Assembly (NCBI GenBank): GCA_030998015.1
Contig: JARWMV010000231.1
Coordinates: forward strand, 1 to 43,424
Length of the DNA stretch: 43,424 nucleotides
Reading direction: 5' to 3'
DNA from: Ceratorhiza oryzae-sativae
Taxonomy: Eukaryota; Basidiomycota; Agaricomycetes; Cantharellales; Ceratobasidiaceae
Made by a program: the position numbers and the translations under genes. The notes beneath the pieces were generated by a model. The model made no database searches, had not been told where the DNA came from, and was given only the letters and a program-made list of their open reading frames with translations. This document shows positions 7,738 to 18,711 of this stretch, one piece after another. Each line of letters begins with the position of its first letter. Within the stretch, counting starts at the first letter, position 1.

Positions 7738-10703
7738 TTTGTGTTCCTATATTTGGCTGACTTATTTTATAAAGCCTGCCTTATTCTAGCATCCGCCCTG
7801 CCGGAAAAGGGCGTTAGGAGAATCCCCCGCGCCGGAAGTATACTCATGGCGCGGTTAAGACGGCACGACGACGTTACCCTTGACGCCTGTGTCGCAATTA
7901 TGTTTTTGACTTCATCAGTCAAAATTAAGAGGGACCCCAGAACTTAGAAATAGGAACGACCGCCCTGTTTTTTTGTTCAGTTACCCCGATTGGCTAAGCT
8001 GCTCCTGACCCAAAAATTGCCAAGCAATCCTGCGGGAACGCCGCCGGAAAAATCCTAGGTATACTAAAGTATAACCTCGCGTTACCTGCTCGGTCATCGT
8101 AGACCCCCAACAAGGCAATGGCCTCCCAATGCGTTGGCCCTACGGGCCAACGTATTGGGGGGGCCATTACCTTATTGGGGGGCTTGTCCGGCAGGTGGCG
8201 CTTTGGATTTTTGTAGATTTTACCCCGCCAATCCCCCGCCTTCGACGGGGGCCCGACGTACTGAACATAGGGTTGAAAAAGGGCGGGACGTCAATTGACG
8301 CCCGAGGAGGGGGTGTAAGGAAAATCCCCCGTGCCGTGAGTATACACATGACGCGGTTAGAGGGACCCCATAACTTATAAATATTTCAAAAAAATGGTGT
8401 TAGGACTTGTTGACTAAAGCCCTTCACCATCTGGAGTACGACAGCGCTCCTGTGCGTAACGCGTCCAAGTATTGGCGCCCGGTCAATGAAATTGACACGG
8501 CCGCCAATACCCTAGCCCTCTTCGGACTCCAAAGGAGTCCTACGAGGCAGCTGCAGTAATGGTAAGGTCTTATGGGATGGAGAAGAATCTTCACCTGAAA
8601 GACGCGAAACACAGGGAATCCCTCTTAATCTAATTAGATTTAGAGAGACCCTGATATTTCTCCCCGCGGCAGTACCGGCCGGTCAACTATGTTGACACGA
8701 GACGGTAAAACACCCTCGAGTCGGCCGCGCTGGGGACGCCCGAAATGTGATTTCCAAAAACACCCCCAAACATGTGCAGCTACGCTGCATTGTTTGGGGG
8801 TGGTTTTGGACATCCATTCGGGTGGTCCCAGCGCGACGAGTAGTAAAACAGTACCGGCCGGTCAACTATGTTGACACGAGACGGTAAAACAGTGTTTTGC
8901 CGGGCAGCCGCATAGCGCGCTGCAAGCATGACTGGATGCCGCGGAGCCGCCGATTACGATCGTGCTAGCACGATCCTCCATCGGCGGGTTAAGGACTTGG
9001 CGGCCCAGCAACTTTTGGAAATACTGCAACGTAGCTGCAGCAAAAATGGATTATTCCCCCTAATTACAGGGAATCTCTCCCGAAAATTTGGACCTCGCAA
9101 AGGGGACCATTTGCGAAGTATAGGCTGCCGGACATCAGAGATGACCGAGCCCGATTGGCTAAGCCAATCGGAGAACACTATGGCCCGTTCATATTTTCGC
9201 GGTTTTCTCTAGCTCCTGGCAAAGGCAAAGGAGTAAGCGAAAAAGTCATTTTGCGAAGCAAAATATACAGGGACCCTGATAATTTATTGTAATAAAGCGA
9301 GAAATGTTTTAATTACTTCAGACTTTGATAATTTGTTGTTTCAATGGCCTTTGGAGCTAAGGGCCGCCCTGGCATCACAGATAGCGGGCTCGCCGCGAGA
9401 AGCGCGGCCTCGTCCAACAAACCCACGGGTCAAATGTGCGCTGAGATCTACCCCCACCCAGGATAGAACTAGCACCCGGAAATTTTGATGGGCTGCACAA
9501 AGTGCAGTCCTCACAAAATTTAGTCTGGACTCTATCTCGGTCAACATAGTTGACACGAGATAGGGTAGGGTTTGATTTGAAATAAAAACTGTTGTTTCAC
9601 CCCGCGGCAGTACCCTGTCGTCAGCATGTACTAGTACATGCTGCTACTGCCCCCCAATAATGCAATGGCCCTCCCAATGCGTTACCAAGCCTGTAAGGCA
9701 CGCCCTACGGGCCAACGTATTGGGAGGGCCATTACCCCCATCCGCCCCCCAATAAGGTAATGGCCCCCCCAATACGTTGGCCCGTAGGGCCAACGCATTG
9801 GGAGGCCATTGCCTTGTTGGGGGTCTACAGGGTTAGGTCATTTAGGGGTTTTAGTTCTACCGGCCGGTCAACTATGTTGACACGAGACGGTAAAACGTTT
9901 TGAGGGGTTTTAGTTTTACCGGCCGGTCAACTATGTTGACACGAGACGGTAAAACAGTGTTTTTGCAAGTTTTGCCGGGCAGCCGCATAGCGCGCTGCAA
10001 GCATGACTGGATGCCGCGGATCCGCCGATTACGATCGTGCTAGCACGATCCTCCATCGGCGGGGTTAGGAGCCCTACGAGGCAGCTGCAGTAGTAGAATA
10101 TATACTTCCACAGGGACCCCGGAGAATTTTGACTGATGAAGCCAAAAAATAACCCCATTTTGTCTAAGGACCGAAGAAGTATTGGCGGCCCGGTCAATGA
10201 AATTGACACGGCCGCCAATACGCTAAAAGTATTGGCGCCAATACCCGTTAGTTTTACCGTCCGGTCAACTATGTTGACACGAGACGGTAAAACCACCCTC
10301 GAGAATCGATGTAGATTTGCCTTCGCAAATCATCGATTCTCGGCGAGCCGGCCGCGCTGGGGACGCCCGAAATGCGATTTCCAAAAACACCCCCAAACAT
10401 GTGCAGCTACGCTGCATTGTTTGGGGGTGGTTTTGGCCAAGCCCTACGGGCATCCATTCGGGCGGTCCCAGCGCGACGGTACTCGCCCTGCCTAGGCAAC
10501 TGCGCTTTAGCGCACGTCTTGGCAGGGGTAAGAATGCAAAGCATTCTCAAAATAGGGGTTCTAAGTATTGGCGCCCGGTCAATGAAATTGACACCAATGA
10601 AATTGACACCAATGAAATTGACACGGCCGCCAATACGTAAGATACGTAAACGTAAGTTACGCGATTCGAAGAAGATTCGAAGAATCCGGAATTTGAAATT
10701 AAA
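7738..10703. repeat. 3-kb hairpin-module cluster (left arm)
   Basis: Mirror of 14925-17890. Almost the whole stretch resolves into GC-rich inverted-repeat modules; every ORF here is read through repeats. Landmarks on the plus strand are: G at 8470-8509; E at 8673-8711, 8852-8890, 9859-9897 and 9915-9953, with a variant at 10254-10292; C at about 8712-8840 and 10293-10480; back-to-back D at about 9640-9830; F at about 10484-10531; and a G variant with three tandem 15-base units at 10580-10624. Confidence 0.8.
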
Positions 10704-10717
10704 AAAAAAAATGATAT

Positions 10718-11029
10718 GATAACACTCAGCCAATTGATAAATTAGTAGTGCTAAGCTTAATGTTTCACAACAATTTAACTTGCACCCTATTCAAGAAATG
10801 TTCTATTTCTTATCTATTTAGTTTTGAAAACTAAAGATAGTATCTAGAGGGCGGTTTCGCGCTTGATATGCTTTCAGCGCTTATCCGTTATGTTTGTGGC
10901 TACCCAACTGTGCCAGCTTTAGCCAACAATTGGTACACTATAGAAACACAGCCATCTGATCCTTTCGTACGAAGAGGCCAACCTCTGTTTACTATTTGTC
11001 CCTCCGGAAGATAGGGACCATACTGACTC
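10718..11029 (-). rRNA. rnl: Large-subunit rRNA, 3'-terminal exon (left arm)
   Basis: Mirror of 14599-14910. The 3' end of rnl with the sarcin-ricin loop core GTACGAAAGGATC. Confidence 0.9.
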
Positions 11030-11233
11030 CATTGAATGTTTGTGTGACCTGGAATTCAGGTCAGCAATCAAACAAGGCGGACTATATCTTATCTCTAACT
11101 CAACACTTCTTTGGAGTGCTGAGACAATAAAGATGGAAACGTAAAGTCTCTGAGGAATAAAATTTTCCTGCTGATTGCCCAATCTCTTTTAGATTATCAC
11201 TGCTACTTAAATTTAAGCAGTACAAAAAAAGTT
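11030..11233 (-). other. Group I intron 3' core (left arm)
   Basis: Mirror of 14395-14598. Confidence 0.6.
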
Positions 11234-11321
11234 ATAAGGGTTTTCCAGCATTAAGTTTCCTTTGACGACGCAAGTCAGTTTTGTAGATCCCCGGGAGGGG
11301 AATTATATATTAAAATATTTC

Positions 11322-12371
11322 CTATAACTTAGAATTACTGAACAAATAGCCTTTACAATTTAACCGATGTTTTCTAACTCGTTTGAACGTTGAGGAAGGT
11401 ATGTTGTATTTTTCTCTACAAAGTTTGACACTTTCAAAATATTCTACAAATTTCAAAGTCTCAAATTCATAGACCCATACTCCTGAATCTTTCACTTCAA
11501 CTGGCATTTGCCAATTTAATTGTTCTTCAGCACTCAAAGGAACAGCTGAAAATATAAATTTGTTTTTAAATGGCATTCCAGATTTAAGATGTGCTTGGAC
11601 ATCCCAAGAAGCTACAGAAGTAATTGTTTTATCATACTGATTAGAAGACACAATTCCCGTTCTGGCTAAATTTTTGACACCAAATATTTGTTGTTCAGAG
11701 TTAGGTACTAGTCTACCATCGGCTGAAATTTCATAAATGTAGATCAAAGTAGAAATAATTTGTCGTCTTTCTTCTGAGATAGGTAAACCTTCATTTGATC
11801 CTATCACAAAACTCCTATTATAGGTAGGAACCAAAAGCATCCAAAATTGTTCTTTTTCTCTTAAAGTTTCAAAGGGTAAACCTTCGGAAGCTTCGAGAAT
11901 AATGAGATTCCAATTTTCTTTGGGATATTTTAACATATCCTTAGCCAAATTAGAACTTATTTTGGTCTTATTAATAAGCTCCAACCTGCTTTTTTGGAAA
12001 TACTCATTGAGTCTACCATTTTTACCAACAAAGGACTTGGCAGAACCAATGTAAAACAAACCAGTAATTTTACACCACCAGATATAAATTCCTCCTTTGT
12101 TGATAAGATCCTTATTTATTTCTTTTCTACTTAATTCTGCATTTTCATAAATATAGAACAAACCTTGTATGTTATATTTATCTTTAAGAGTGTTAACTCT
12201 TTCAAGCAGTTTATCGAAGAAAATCGGATATTTAGTTCTTTGGTTAATAGGGAATAAATTATACCCTGCCTAGAGAACTGCGCTTTAGCGCACGTCTTGG
12301 CAGGGGTAGAGAAGAGAACCTTCTCGTTTAATTCGCTCTATGATGGCGAATTGATTTTTATTTGTTTTCAT
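11322..12371 (-). pseudogene. GIY-YIG endonuclease of rnl intron (left arm)
   Basis: Mirror of 13257-14306. An F hairpin at 12262-12308 puts stop codons near the N-terminus; the rest of the frame is open from 12161 down to 11322. Confidence 0.8.
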
Positions 12372-12807
12372 TTTAAAATATTAAAGGGATAAAACTACTA
12401 GTTTCAGAACCTCAATCCCGCAAAGCGGTTAAATAAATATGTTGTGCTGCTAAAAGGTTATTTTACTAACCTCTCTTTTATATGGGGTATGGTCCCTCAT
12501 ATGGCAAACTCCGCAAATGCAACTGACAGAGGTAAGATTTTCTTTAATAATTAAGGGAACAAATATTTTATAAAATATTTTACGTCGTATTAACAATTTT
12601 GTTATCGTAGCGACATTTAATCGCTACTTCAGTAATTCACACTACTGTTCAGACTATGTCATCATTAATCAAACCCAAGGAACTTAAGATTAATTAATGC
12701 TGGAAATTCGTGCCAGGATTATTGCTGTGAATGCTCACCTGGTAGTCGTTGAACCTTTACGATAATTTTAAGCCGCCAAATGAACTTCGACCCTATCACA
12801 GGTGGGA
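12372..12807 (-). other. Group I intron core region next to palindrome centre (left arm)
   Basis: Mirror of 12821-13256. Confidence 0.5.
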
Positions 12808-12820
12808 AGGGTGAATACCC
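12808..12820. other. Spacer at palindrome centre
   Basis: Thirteen bases (AGGGTGAATACCC) separate the two arms. Bases 12807 and 12821 are the first exact pair, and pairing then continues for about 12 kb. GGG and CCC within the spacer can also pair, so an extruded stem would end in a very small loop. The centre lies inside an rnl intron. Confidence 0.9.
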
Positions 12821-13256
12821 TCCCACCTGTGATAGGGTCGAAGTTCATTTGGCGGCTTAAAATTATCGTAAAGGTTCAACGACTACCAGGTGAGCATTCA
12901 CAGCAATAATCCTGGCACGAATTTCCAGCATTAATTAATCTTAAGTTCCTTGGGTTTGATTAATGATGACATAGTCTGAACAGTAGTGTGAATTACTGAA
13001 GTAGCGATTAAATGTCGCTACGATAACAAAATTGTTAATACGACGTAAAATATTTTATAAAATATTTGTTCCCTTAATTATTAAAGAAAATCTTACCTCT
13101 GTCAGTTGCATTTGCGGAGTTTGCCATATGAGGGACCATACCCCATATAAAAGAGAGGTTAGTAAAATAACCTTTTAGCAGCACAACATATTTATTTAAC
13201 CGCTTTGCGGGATTGAGGTTCTGAAACTAGTAGTTTTATCCCTTTAATATTTTAAA
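12821..13256 (+). other. Group I intron core segment, 5' side lost at palindrome centre
   Basis: Contains strings typical of a group I catalytic core: GGTTCAACGACTACCAGGTG near 12860, CAGCAATAATCCTGG near 12900, TTCCTTGGG near 12945, and a P7-like GACATAGTCTGAAC near 12968. I cannot place the 5' splice site, which would lie beyond the palindrome centre. The rest, to 13256, is AT-rich with no gene recognised. Confidence 0.5.
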
Positions 13257-14306
13257 ATGAAAACAAATAAAAATCAATTCGCCATCATAGAGCGAATTAA
13301 ACGAGAAGGTTCTCTTCTCTACCCCTGCCAAGACGTGCGCTAAAGCGCAGTTCTCTAGGCAGGGTATAATTTATTCCCTATTAACCAAAGAACTAAATAT
13401 CCGATTTTCTTCGATAAACTGCTTGAAAGAGTTAACACTCTTAAAGATAAATATAACATACAAGGTTTGTTCTATATTTATGAAAATGCAGAATTAAGTA
13501 GAAAAGAAATAAATAAGGATCTTATCAACAAAGGAGGAATTTATATCTGGTGGTGTAAAATTACTGGTTTGTTTTACATTGGTTCTGCCAAGTCCTTTGT
13601 TGGTAAAAATGGTAGACTCAATGAGTATTTCCAAAAAAGCAGGTTGGAGCTTATTAATAAGACCAAAATAAGTTCTAATTTGGCTAAGGATATGTTAAAA
13701 TATCCCAAAGAAAATTGGAATCTCATTATTCTCGAAGCTTCCGAAGGTTTACCCTTTGAAACTTTAAGAGAAAAAGAACAATTTTGGATGCTTTTGGTTC
13801 CTACCTATAATAGGAGTTTTGTGATAGGATCAAATGAAGGTTTACCTATCTCAGAAGAAAGACGACAAATTATTTCTACTTTGATCTACATTTATGAAAT
13901 TTCAGCCGATGGTAGACTAGTACCTAACTCTGAACAACAAATATTTGGTGTCAAAAATTTAGCCAGAACGGGAATTGTGTCTTCTAATCAGTATGATAAA
14001 ACAATTACTTCTGTAGCTTCTTGGGATGTCCAAGCACATCTTAAATCTGGAATGCCATTTAAAAACAAATTTATATTTTCAGCTGTTCCTTTGAGTGCTG
14101 AAGAACAATTAAATTGGCAAATGCCAGTTGAAGTGAAAGATTCAGGAGTATGGGTCTATGAATTTGAGACTTTGAAATTTGTAGAATATTTTGAAAGTGT
14201 CAAACTTTGTAGAGAAAAATACAACATACCTTCCTCAACGTTCAAACGAGTTAGAAAACATCGGTTAAATTGTAAAGGCTATTTGTTCAGTAATTCTAAG
14301 TTATAG
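13257..14306 (+). pseudogene. GIY-YIG homing endonuclease of rnl intron
   Basis: GIY-YIG nucleases nick intron-less alleles so that their intron spreads. The frame opens at ATG 13257 (MKTNKNQFAIIERIKREGSL). It is interrupted by an F hairpin (13320-13366) carrying TAA and TAG stops, then resumes in the same frame (NLFPINQRTKYPIFFDK) to 14306. The catalytic module is clear: GGIYIWWCKITGLFYIGSA, then conserved LREKEQFWMLLVPTYNRS. The C-terminal segment, with KLCREKYNIPSSTFKRVRKH, resembles a helix-turn-helix DNA-binding repeat. Translation of the catalytic part would need an internal non-ATG start near 13467, so I call it probably disabled. It lies upstream of the rnl 3' exon and is presumably intron-encoded. 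Confidence 0.75.
13320..13366. repeat. F hairpin
   Basis: A hairpin of about 47 bases, TACCCCTGCCAAG... paired with GGCAGGGTA, with an inner GCGCTAAAGCGC stem. It inserts stops into the GIY-YIG frame. Other copies lie near 10484, 12262, 15097, 26844, 31634, 34327 and 34711. Confidence 0.85.
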
Positions 14307-14394
14307 GAAATATTTTAATATATAATTCCCCTCCCGGGGATCTACAAAACTGACTTGCGTCGTCAAAGGAAACTTAATGCTGGAAAACCCTTAT

Positions 14395-14598
14395 AACTTT
14401 TTTTGTACTGCTTAAATTTAAGTAGCAGTGATAATCTAAAAGAGATTGGGCAATCAGCAGGAAAATTTTATTCCTCAGAGACTTTACGTTTCCATCTTTA
14501 TTGTCTCAGCACTCCAAAGAAGTGTTGAGTTAGAGATAAGATATAGTCCGCCTTGTTTGATTGCTGACCTGAATTCCAGGTCACACAAACATTCAATG
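14395..14598 (+). other. Group I intron 3' core before last rnl exon
   Basis: GGGCAATCAGCAGG at 14448, CCTCAGAGACTTTACG at 14473 and AAGATATAGTCC at 14537 match the usual J6/7-P7-P3 and P7' strings of group I introns. The downstream exon is recognisable from about 14599, so the 3' splice site is placed there within a few bases. Confidence 0.7.
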
Positions 14599-14910
14599 GA
14601 GTCAGTATGGTCCCTATCTTCCGGAGGGACAAATAGTAAACAGAGGTTGGCCTCTTCGTACGAAAGGATCAGATGGCTGTGTTTCTATAGTGTACCAATT
14701 GTTGGCTAAAGCTGGCACAGTTGGGTAGCCACAAACATAACGGATAAGCGCTGAAAGCATATCAAGCGCGAAACCGCCCTCTAGATACTATCTTTAGTTT
14801 TCAAAACTAAATAGATAAGAAATAGAACATTTCTTGAATAGGGTGCAAGTTAAATTGTTGTGAAACATTAAGCTTAGCACTACTAATTTATCAATTGGCT
14901 GAGTGTTATC
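14599..14910 (+). rRNA. rnl: Large-subunit rRNA, 3'-terminal exon
   Basis: Starts GAGTCAGTATGGTCCCTATC, matching the E. coli 23S segment GAGACAGTTCGGTCCCTATC. It includes the sarcin-ricin loop as CGTACGAAAGGATC at about 14657, then GCGCTGAAAGCATATCAAGC (23S GTGCTGAAAGCATCTAAGC) near 14750 and CTACTAATTTATC near the 3' end. This is domain VI only. No upstream rnl sequence (peptidyl-transferase ring, domains I-V) is visible in the window. Both palindrome arms carry this same 3' piece, transcribed outward from the centre. Confidence 0.92.
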
Positions 14911-14924
14911 ATATCATTTTTTTT

Positions 14925-17890
14925 TTTAATTTCAAATTCCGGATTCTTCGAATCTTCTTCGAATCGCGTAACTTACGTTTACGTATCTTACGTATTGGCG
15001 GCCGTGTCAATTTCATTGGTGTCAATTTCATTGGTGTCAATTTCATTGACCGGGCGCCAATACTTAGAACCCCTATTTTGAGAATGCTTTGCATTCTTAC
15101 CCCTGCCAAGACGTGCGCTAAAGCGCAGTTGCCTAGGCAGGGCGAGTACCGTCGCGCTGGGACCGCCCGAATGGATGCCCGTAGGGCTTGGCCAAAACCA
15201 CCCCCAAACAATGCAGCGTAGCTGCACATGTTTGGGGGTGTTTTTGGAAATCGCATTTCGGGCGTCCCCAGCGCGGCCGGCTCGCCGAGAATCGATGATT
15301 TGCGAAGGCAAATCTACATCGATTCTCGAGGGTGGTTTTACCGTCTCGTGTCAACATAGTTGACCGGACGGTAAAACTAACGGGTATTGGCGCCAATACT
15401 TTTAGCGTATTGGCGGCCGTGTCAATTTCATTGACCGGGCCGCCAATACTTCTTCGGTCCTTAGACAAAATGGGGTTATTTTTTGGCTTCATCAGTCAAA
15501 ATTCTCCGGGGTCCCTGTGGAAGTATATATTCTACTACTGCAGCTGCCTCGTAGGGCTCCTAACCCCGCCGATGGAGGATCGTGCTAGCACGATCGTAAT
15601 CGGCGGATCCGCGGCATCCAGTCATGCTTGCAGCGCGCTATGCGGCTGCCCGGCAAAACTTGCAAAAACACTGTTTTACCGTCTCGTGTCAACATAGTTG
15701 ACCGGCCGGTAAAACTAAAACCCCTCAAAACGTTTTACCGTCTCGTGTCAACATAGTTGACCGGCCGGTAGAACTAAAACCCCTAAATGACCTAACCCTG
15801 TAGACCCCCAACAAGGCAATGGCCTCCCAATGCGTTGGCCCTACGGGCCAACGTATTGGGGGGGCCATTACCTTATTGGGGGGCGGATGGGGGTAATGGC
15901 CCTCCCAATACGTTGGCCCGTAGGGCGTGCCTTACAGGCTTGGTAACGCATTGGGAGGGCCATTGCATTATTGGGGGGCAGTAGCAGCATGTACTAGTAC
16001 ATGCTGACGACAGGGTACTGCCGCGGGGTGAAACAACAGTTTTTATTTCAAATCAAACCCTACCCTATCTCGTGTCAACTATGTTGACCGAGATAGAGTC
16101 CAGACTAAATTTTGTGAGGACTGCACTTTGTGCAGCCCATCAAAATTTCCGGGTGCTAGTTCTATCCTGGGTGGGGGTAGATCTCAGCGCACATTTGACC
16201 CGTGGGTTTGTTGGACGAGGCCGCGCTTCTCGCGGCGAGCCCGCTATCTGTGATGCCAGGGCGGCCCTTAGCTCCAAAGGCCATTGAAACAACAAATTAT
16301 CAAAGTCTGAAGTAATTAAAACATTTCTCGCTTTATTACAATAAATTATCAGGGTCCCTGTATATTTTGCTTCGCAAAATGACTTTTTCGCTTACTCCTT
16401 TGCCTTTGCCAGGAGCTAGAGAAAACCGCGAAAATATGAACGGGCCATAGTGTTCTCCGATTGGCTTAGCCAATCGGGCTCGGTCATCTCTGATGTCCGG
16501 CAGCCTATACTTCGCAAATGGTCCCCTTTGCGAGGTCCAAATTTTCGGGAGAGATTCCCTGTAATTAGGGGGAATAATCCATTTTTGCTGCAGCTACGTT
16601 GCAGTATTTCCAAAAGTTGCTGGGCCGCCAAGTCCTTAACCCGCCGATGGAGGATCGTGCTAGCACGATCGTAATCGGCGGCTCCGCGGCATCCAGTCAT
16701 GCTTGCAGCGCGCTATGCGGCTGCCCGGCAAAACACTGTTTTACCGTCTCGTGTCAACATAGTTGACCGGCCGGTACTGTTTTACTACTCGTCGCGCTGG
16801 GACCACCCGAATGGATGTCCAAAACCACCCCCAAACAATGCAGCGTAGCTGCACATGTTTGGGGGTGTTTTTGGAAATCACATTTCGGGCGTCCCCAGCG
16901 CGGCCGACTCGAGGGTGTTTTACCGTCTCGTGTCAACATAGTTGACCGGCCGGTACTGCCGCGGGGAGAAATATCAGGGTCTCTCTAAATCTAATTAGAT
17001 TAAGAGGGATTCCCTGTGTTTCGCGTCTTTCAGGTGAAGATTCTTCTCCATCCCATAAGACCTTACCATTACTGCAGCTGCCTCGTAGGACTCCTTTGGA
17101 GTCCGAAGAGGGCTAGGGTATTGGCGGCCGTGTCAATTTCATTGACCGGGCGCCAATACTTGGACGCGTTACGCACAGGAGCGCTGTCGTACTCCAGATG
17201 GTGAAGGGCTTTAGTCAACAAGTCCTAACACCATTTTTTTGAAATATTTATAAGTTATGGGGTCCCTCTAACCGCGTCATGTGTATACTCACGGCACGGG
17301 GGATTTTCCTTACACCCCCTCCTCGGGCGTCAATTGACGTCCCGCCCTTTTTCAACCCTATGTTCAGTACGTCGGGCCCCCGTCGAAGGCGGGGGATTGG
17401 CGGGGTAAAATCTACAAAAATCCAAAGCGCCACCTGCCGGACAAGCCCCCCAATAAGGTAATGGCCCCCCCAATACGTTGGCCCGTAGGGCCAACGCATT
17501 GGGAGGCCATTGCCTTGTTGGGGGTCTACGATGACCGAGCAGGTAACGCGAGGTTATACTTTAGTATACCTAGGATTTTTCCGGCGGCGTTCCCGCAGGA
17601 TTGCTTGGCAATTTTTGGGTCAGGAGCAGCTTAGCCAATCGGGGTAACTGAACAAAAAAACAGGGCGGTCGTTCCTATTTCTAAGTTCTGGGGTCCCTCT
17701 TAATTTTGACTGATGAAGTCAAAAACATAATTGCGACACAGGCGTCAAGGGTAACGTCGTCGTGCCGTCTTAACCGCGCCATGAGTATACTTCCGGCGCG
17801 GGGGATTCTCCTAACGCCCTTTTCCGGCAGGGCGGATGCTAGAATAAGGCAGGCTTTATAAAATAAGTCAGCCAAATATAGGAACACAAA
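14925..17890. repeat. 3-kb hairpin-module cluster (right arm)
   Basis: Nearly continuous GC-rich inverted repeats between rnl and atp6. Recognisable modules are E (GACCGGCCGGTAAAAC-type), C, F, G (GTCAATTTCATTGAC core), H (CGATCGTGCTAGCACGATCG), I (GCAGCGCGCTATGCGGCTGC), K (CTGCAGCTGCCTCGTAGG), L (AGCATGTACTAGTACATGCT) and D. Many are nested, and some recur with single-base changes. I see no supported gene; the many short frames are reads through modules. Mirrored at 7738-10703. Confidence 0.8.
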
Positions 17891-17926
17891 ACATGAAGTC
17901 ATAAGATCGATAAATCAAATCATACC

Positions 17927-18700
17927 ATGCTAAACACAACACACTTTATTAGTTCTCCTTTAGAACAATTTGAAGTTACAAACTTAATAGGAATTAATGC
18001 ACCTATATTAGGTTTTTTTAATTTAACTTTAACAAACTTAGCTCTTTACTCTATTGTATTATTATTTTTAACACTAGGTCTACACTTCGTGTCAAGTAAT
18101 AATAGAAAATTAGTTCCATCTAAATGGTCTATTGCTTTAGAAAGTTCATTTGCAAGTATAAACACAATGGTTAGAGATCAAATAGGAACAACGAATGAAG
18201 TATACCTTCCATTCATCTATTCTCTATTCTTTTTCATTATCATTGCTAATCTTATCGGAAACGTTCCGTACAATTATGCAATTGCAACTTCCTTAGTGGT
18301 AAGTTTAGGGTTAAGTGTAACTATTTTCCTTGGGGTAACCATCTTGGCTTTGTCAATCCACAAAGCAAGATTTTTCTCTTTCTTTATCCCTAGTGGTTGC
18401 CCATTAGGGTTAGTGCCATTATTGGTATTAATCGAATTAGTTTCTTATGTGGCTAGAGCCGCATCTCTAGGAGTACGGTTATTTAGTAATATTATGGCCG
18501 GTCACGCATTAGTTAAAATTCTATCTACTTTCTTATTCCAATTAATGAGTAGTGGAGTGATTATTGCCATAGTAATGTTAGTTCCGTTCGCACTTTTCGT
18601 TGCAATTCTTGGTCTAGAAATTGCTGTTTCTGTTATCCAAGCTTATATTTTCTGTTCATTAACTTGCTCGTACTTAAAAGACGCTATCGATCTACATTAA
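17927..18700 (+). CDS. atp6: ATP synthase F0 subunit a
   Basis: Encodes the proton-channel subunit a of inner-membrane ATP synthase. 257 residues, a normal fungal length, starting MLNTTHFISSPLEQFEV. The C-terminal half has the conserved [20 protein letters not shown] and the essential arginine in LGVRLFSNIMAGH, followed by two hydrophobic helices to CSYLKDAIDLH. ATG 17927 lies just after ATAAATCAAATCATACC. The stop is 11 bases before the LAGLIDADG start at 18712. Two further C-termini follow at 19653 and 23366 and diverge from this one. By analogy with the Allomyces atp6 element, this complete gene may be a hybrid whose C-terminus arrived with the endonuclease. An identical gene lies in the left arm. 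Confidence 0.97.
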   Translation: MLNTTHFISSPLEQFEVTNLIGINAPILGFFNLTLTNLALYSIVLLFLTLGLHFVSSNNRKLVPSKWSIALESSFASINTMVRDQIGTTNEVYLPFIYSLFFFIIIANLIGNVPYNYAIATSLVVSLGLSVTIFLGVTILALSIHKARFFSFFIPSGCPLGLVPLLVLIELVSYVARAASLGVRLFSNIMAGHALVKILSTFLFQLMSSGVIIAIVMLVPFALFVAILGLEIAVSVIQAYIFCSLTCSYLKDAIDLH

Positions 18701-18711
18701 ATATAAAAGTA

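Larger units (their letters stand above)
649..12807. repeat. Left arm of about 12.16-kb inverted repeat
   Basis: Reverse complement of 12821-24976. Paired positions sum to 25628 near the centre, 25627 from about base 3510 outward, and 25625 from about base 2775 outward. The shifts are a one-base and a two-base insertion in this arm, and I found no other length difference. Genes in this arm lie on the minus strand. Its outer end is the start of a DHE-A copy (649). Confidence 0.97.

Noticed and set aside
8101..9830. Regularly recurring pal-type repeats as a CRISPR array
   Set aside because: Repeats are hairpin modules with irregular spacing, nested and in both orientations. There are no cas genes, and this is a mitochondrial genome.
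14925..17890. Numerous 60-120 codon ORFs on both strands
   Set aside because: They read through inverted-repeat modules, recur as repeat-derived strings (MCSYAALF, PQTCAATLHC) and have no family features.
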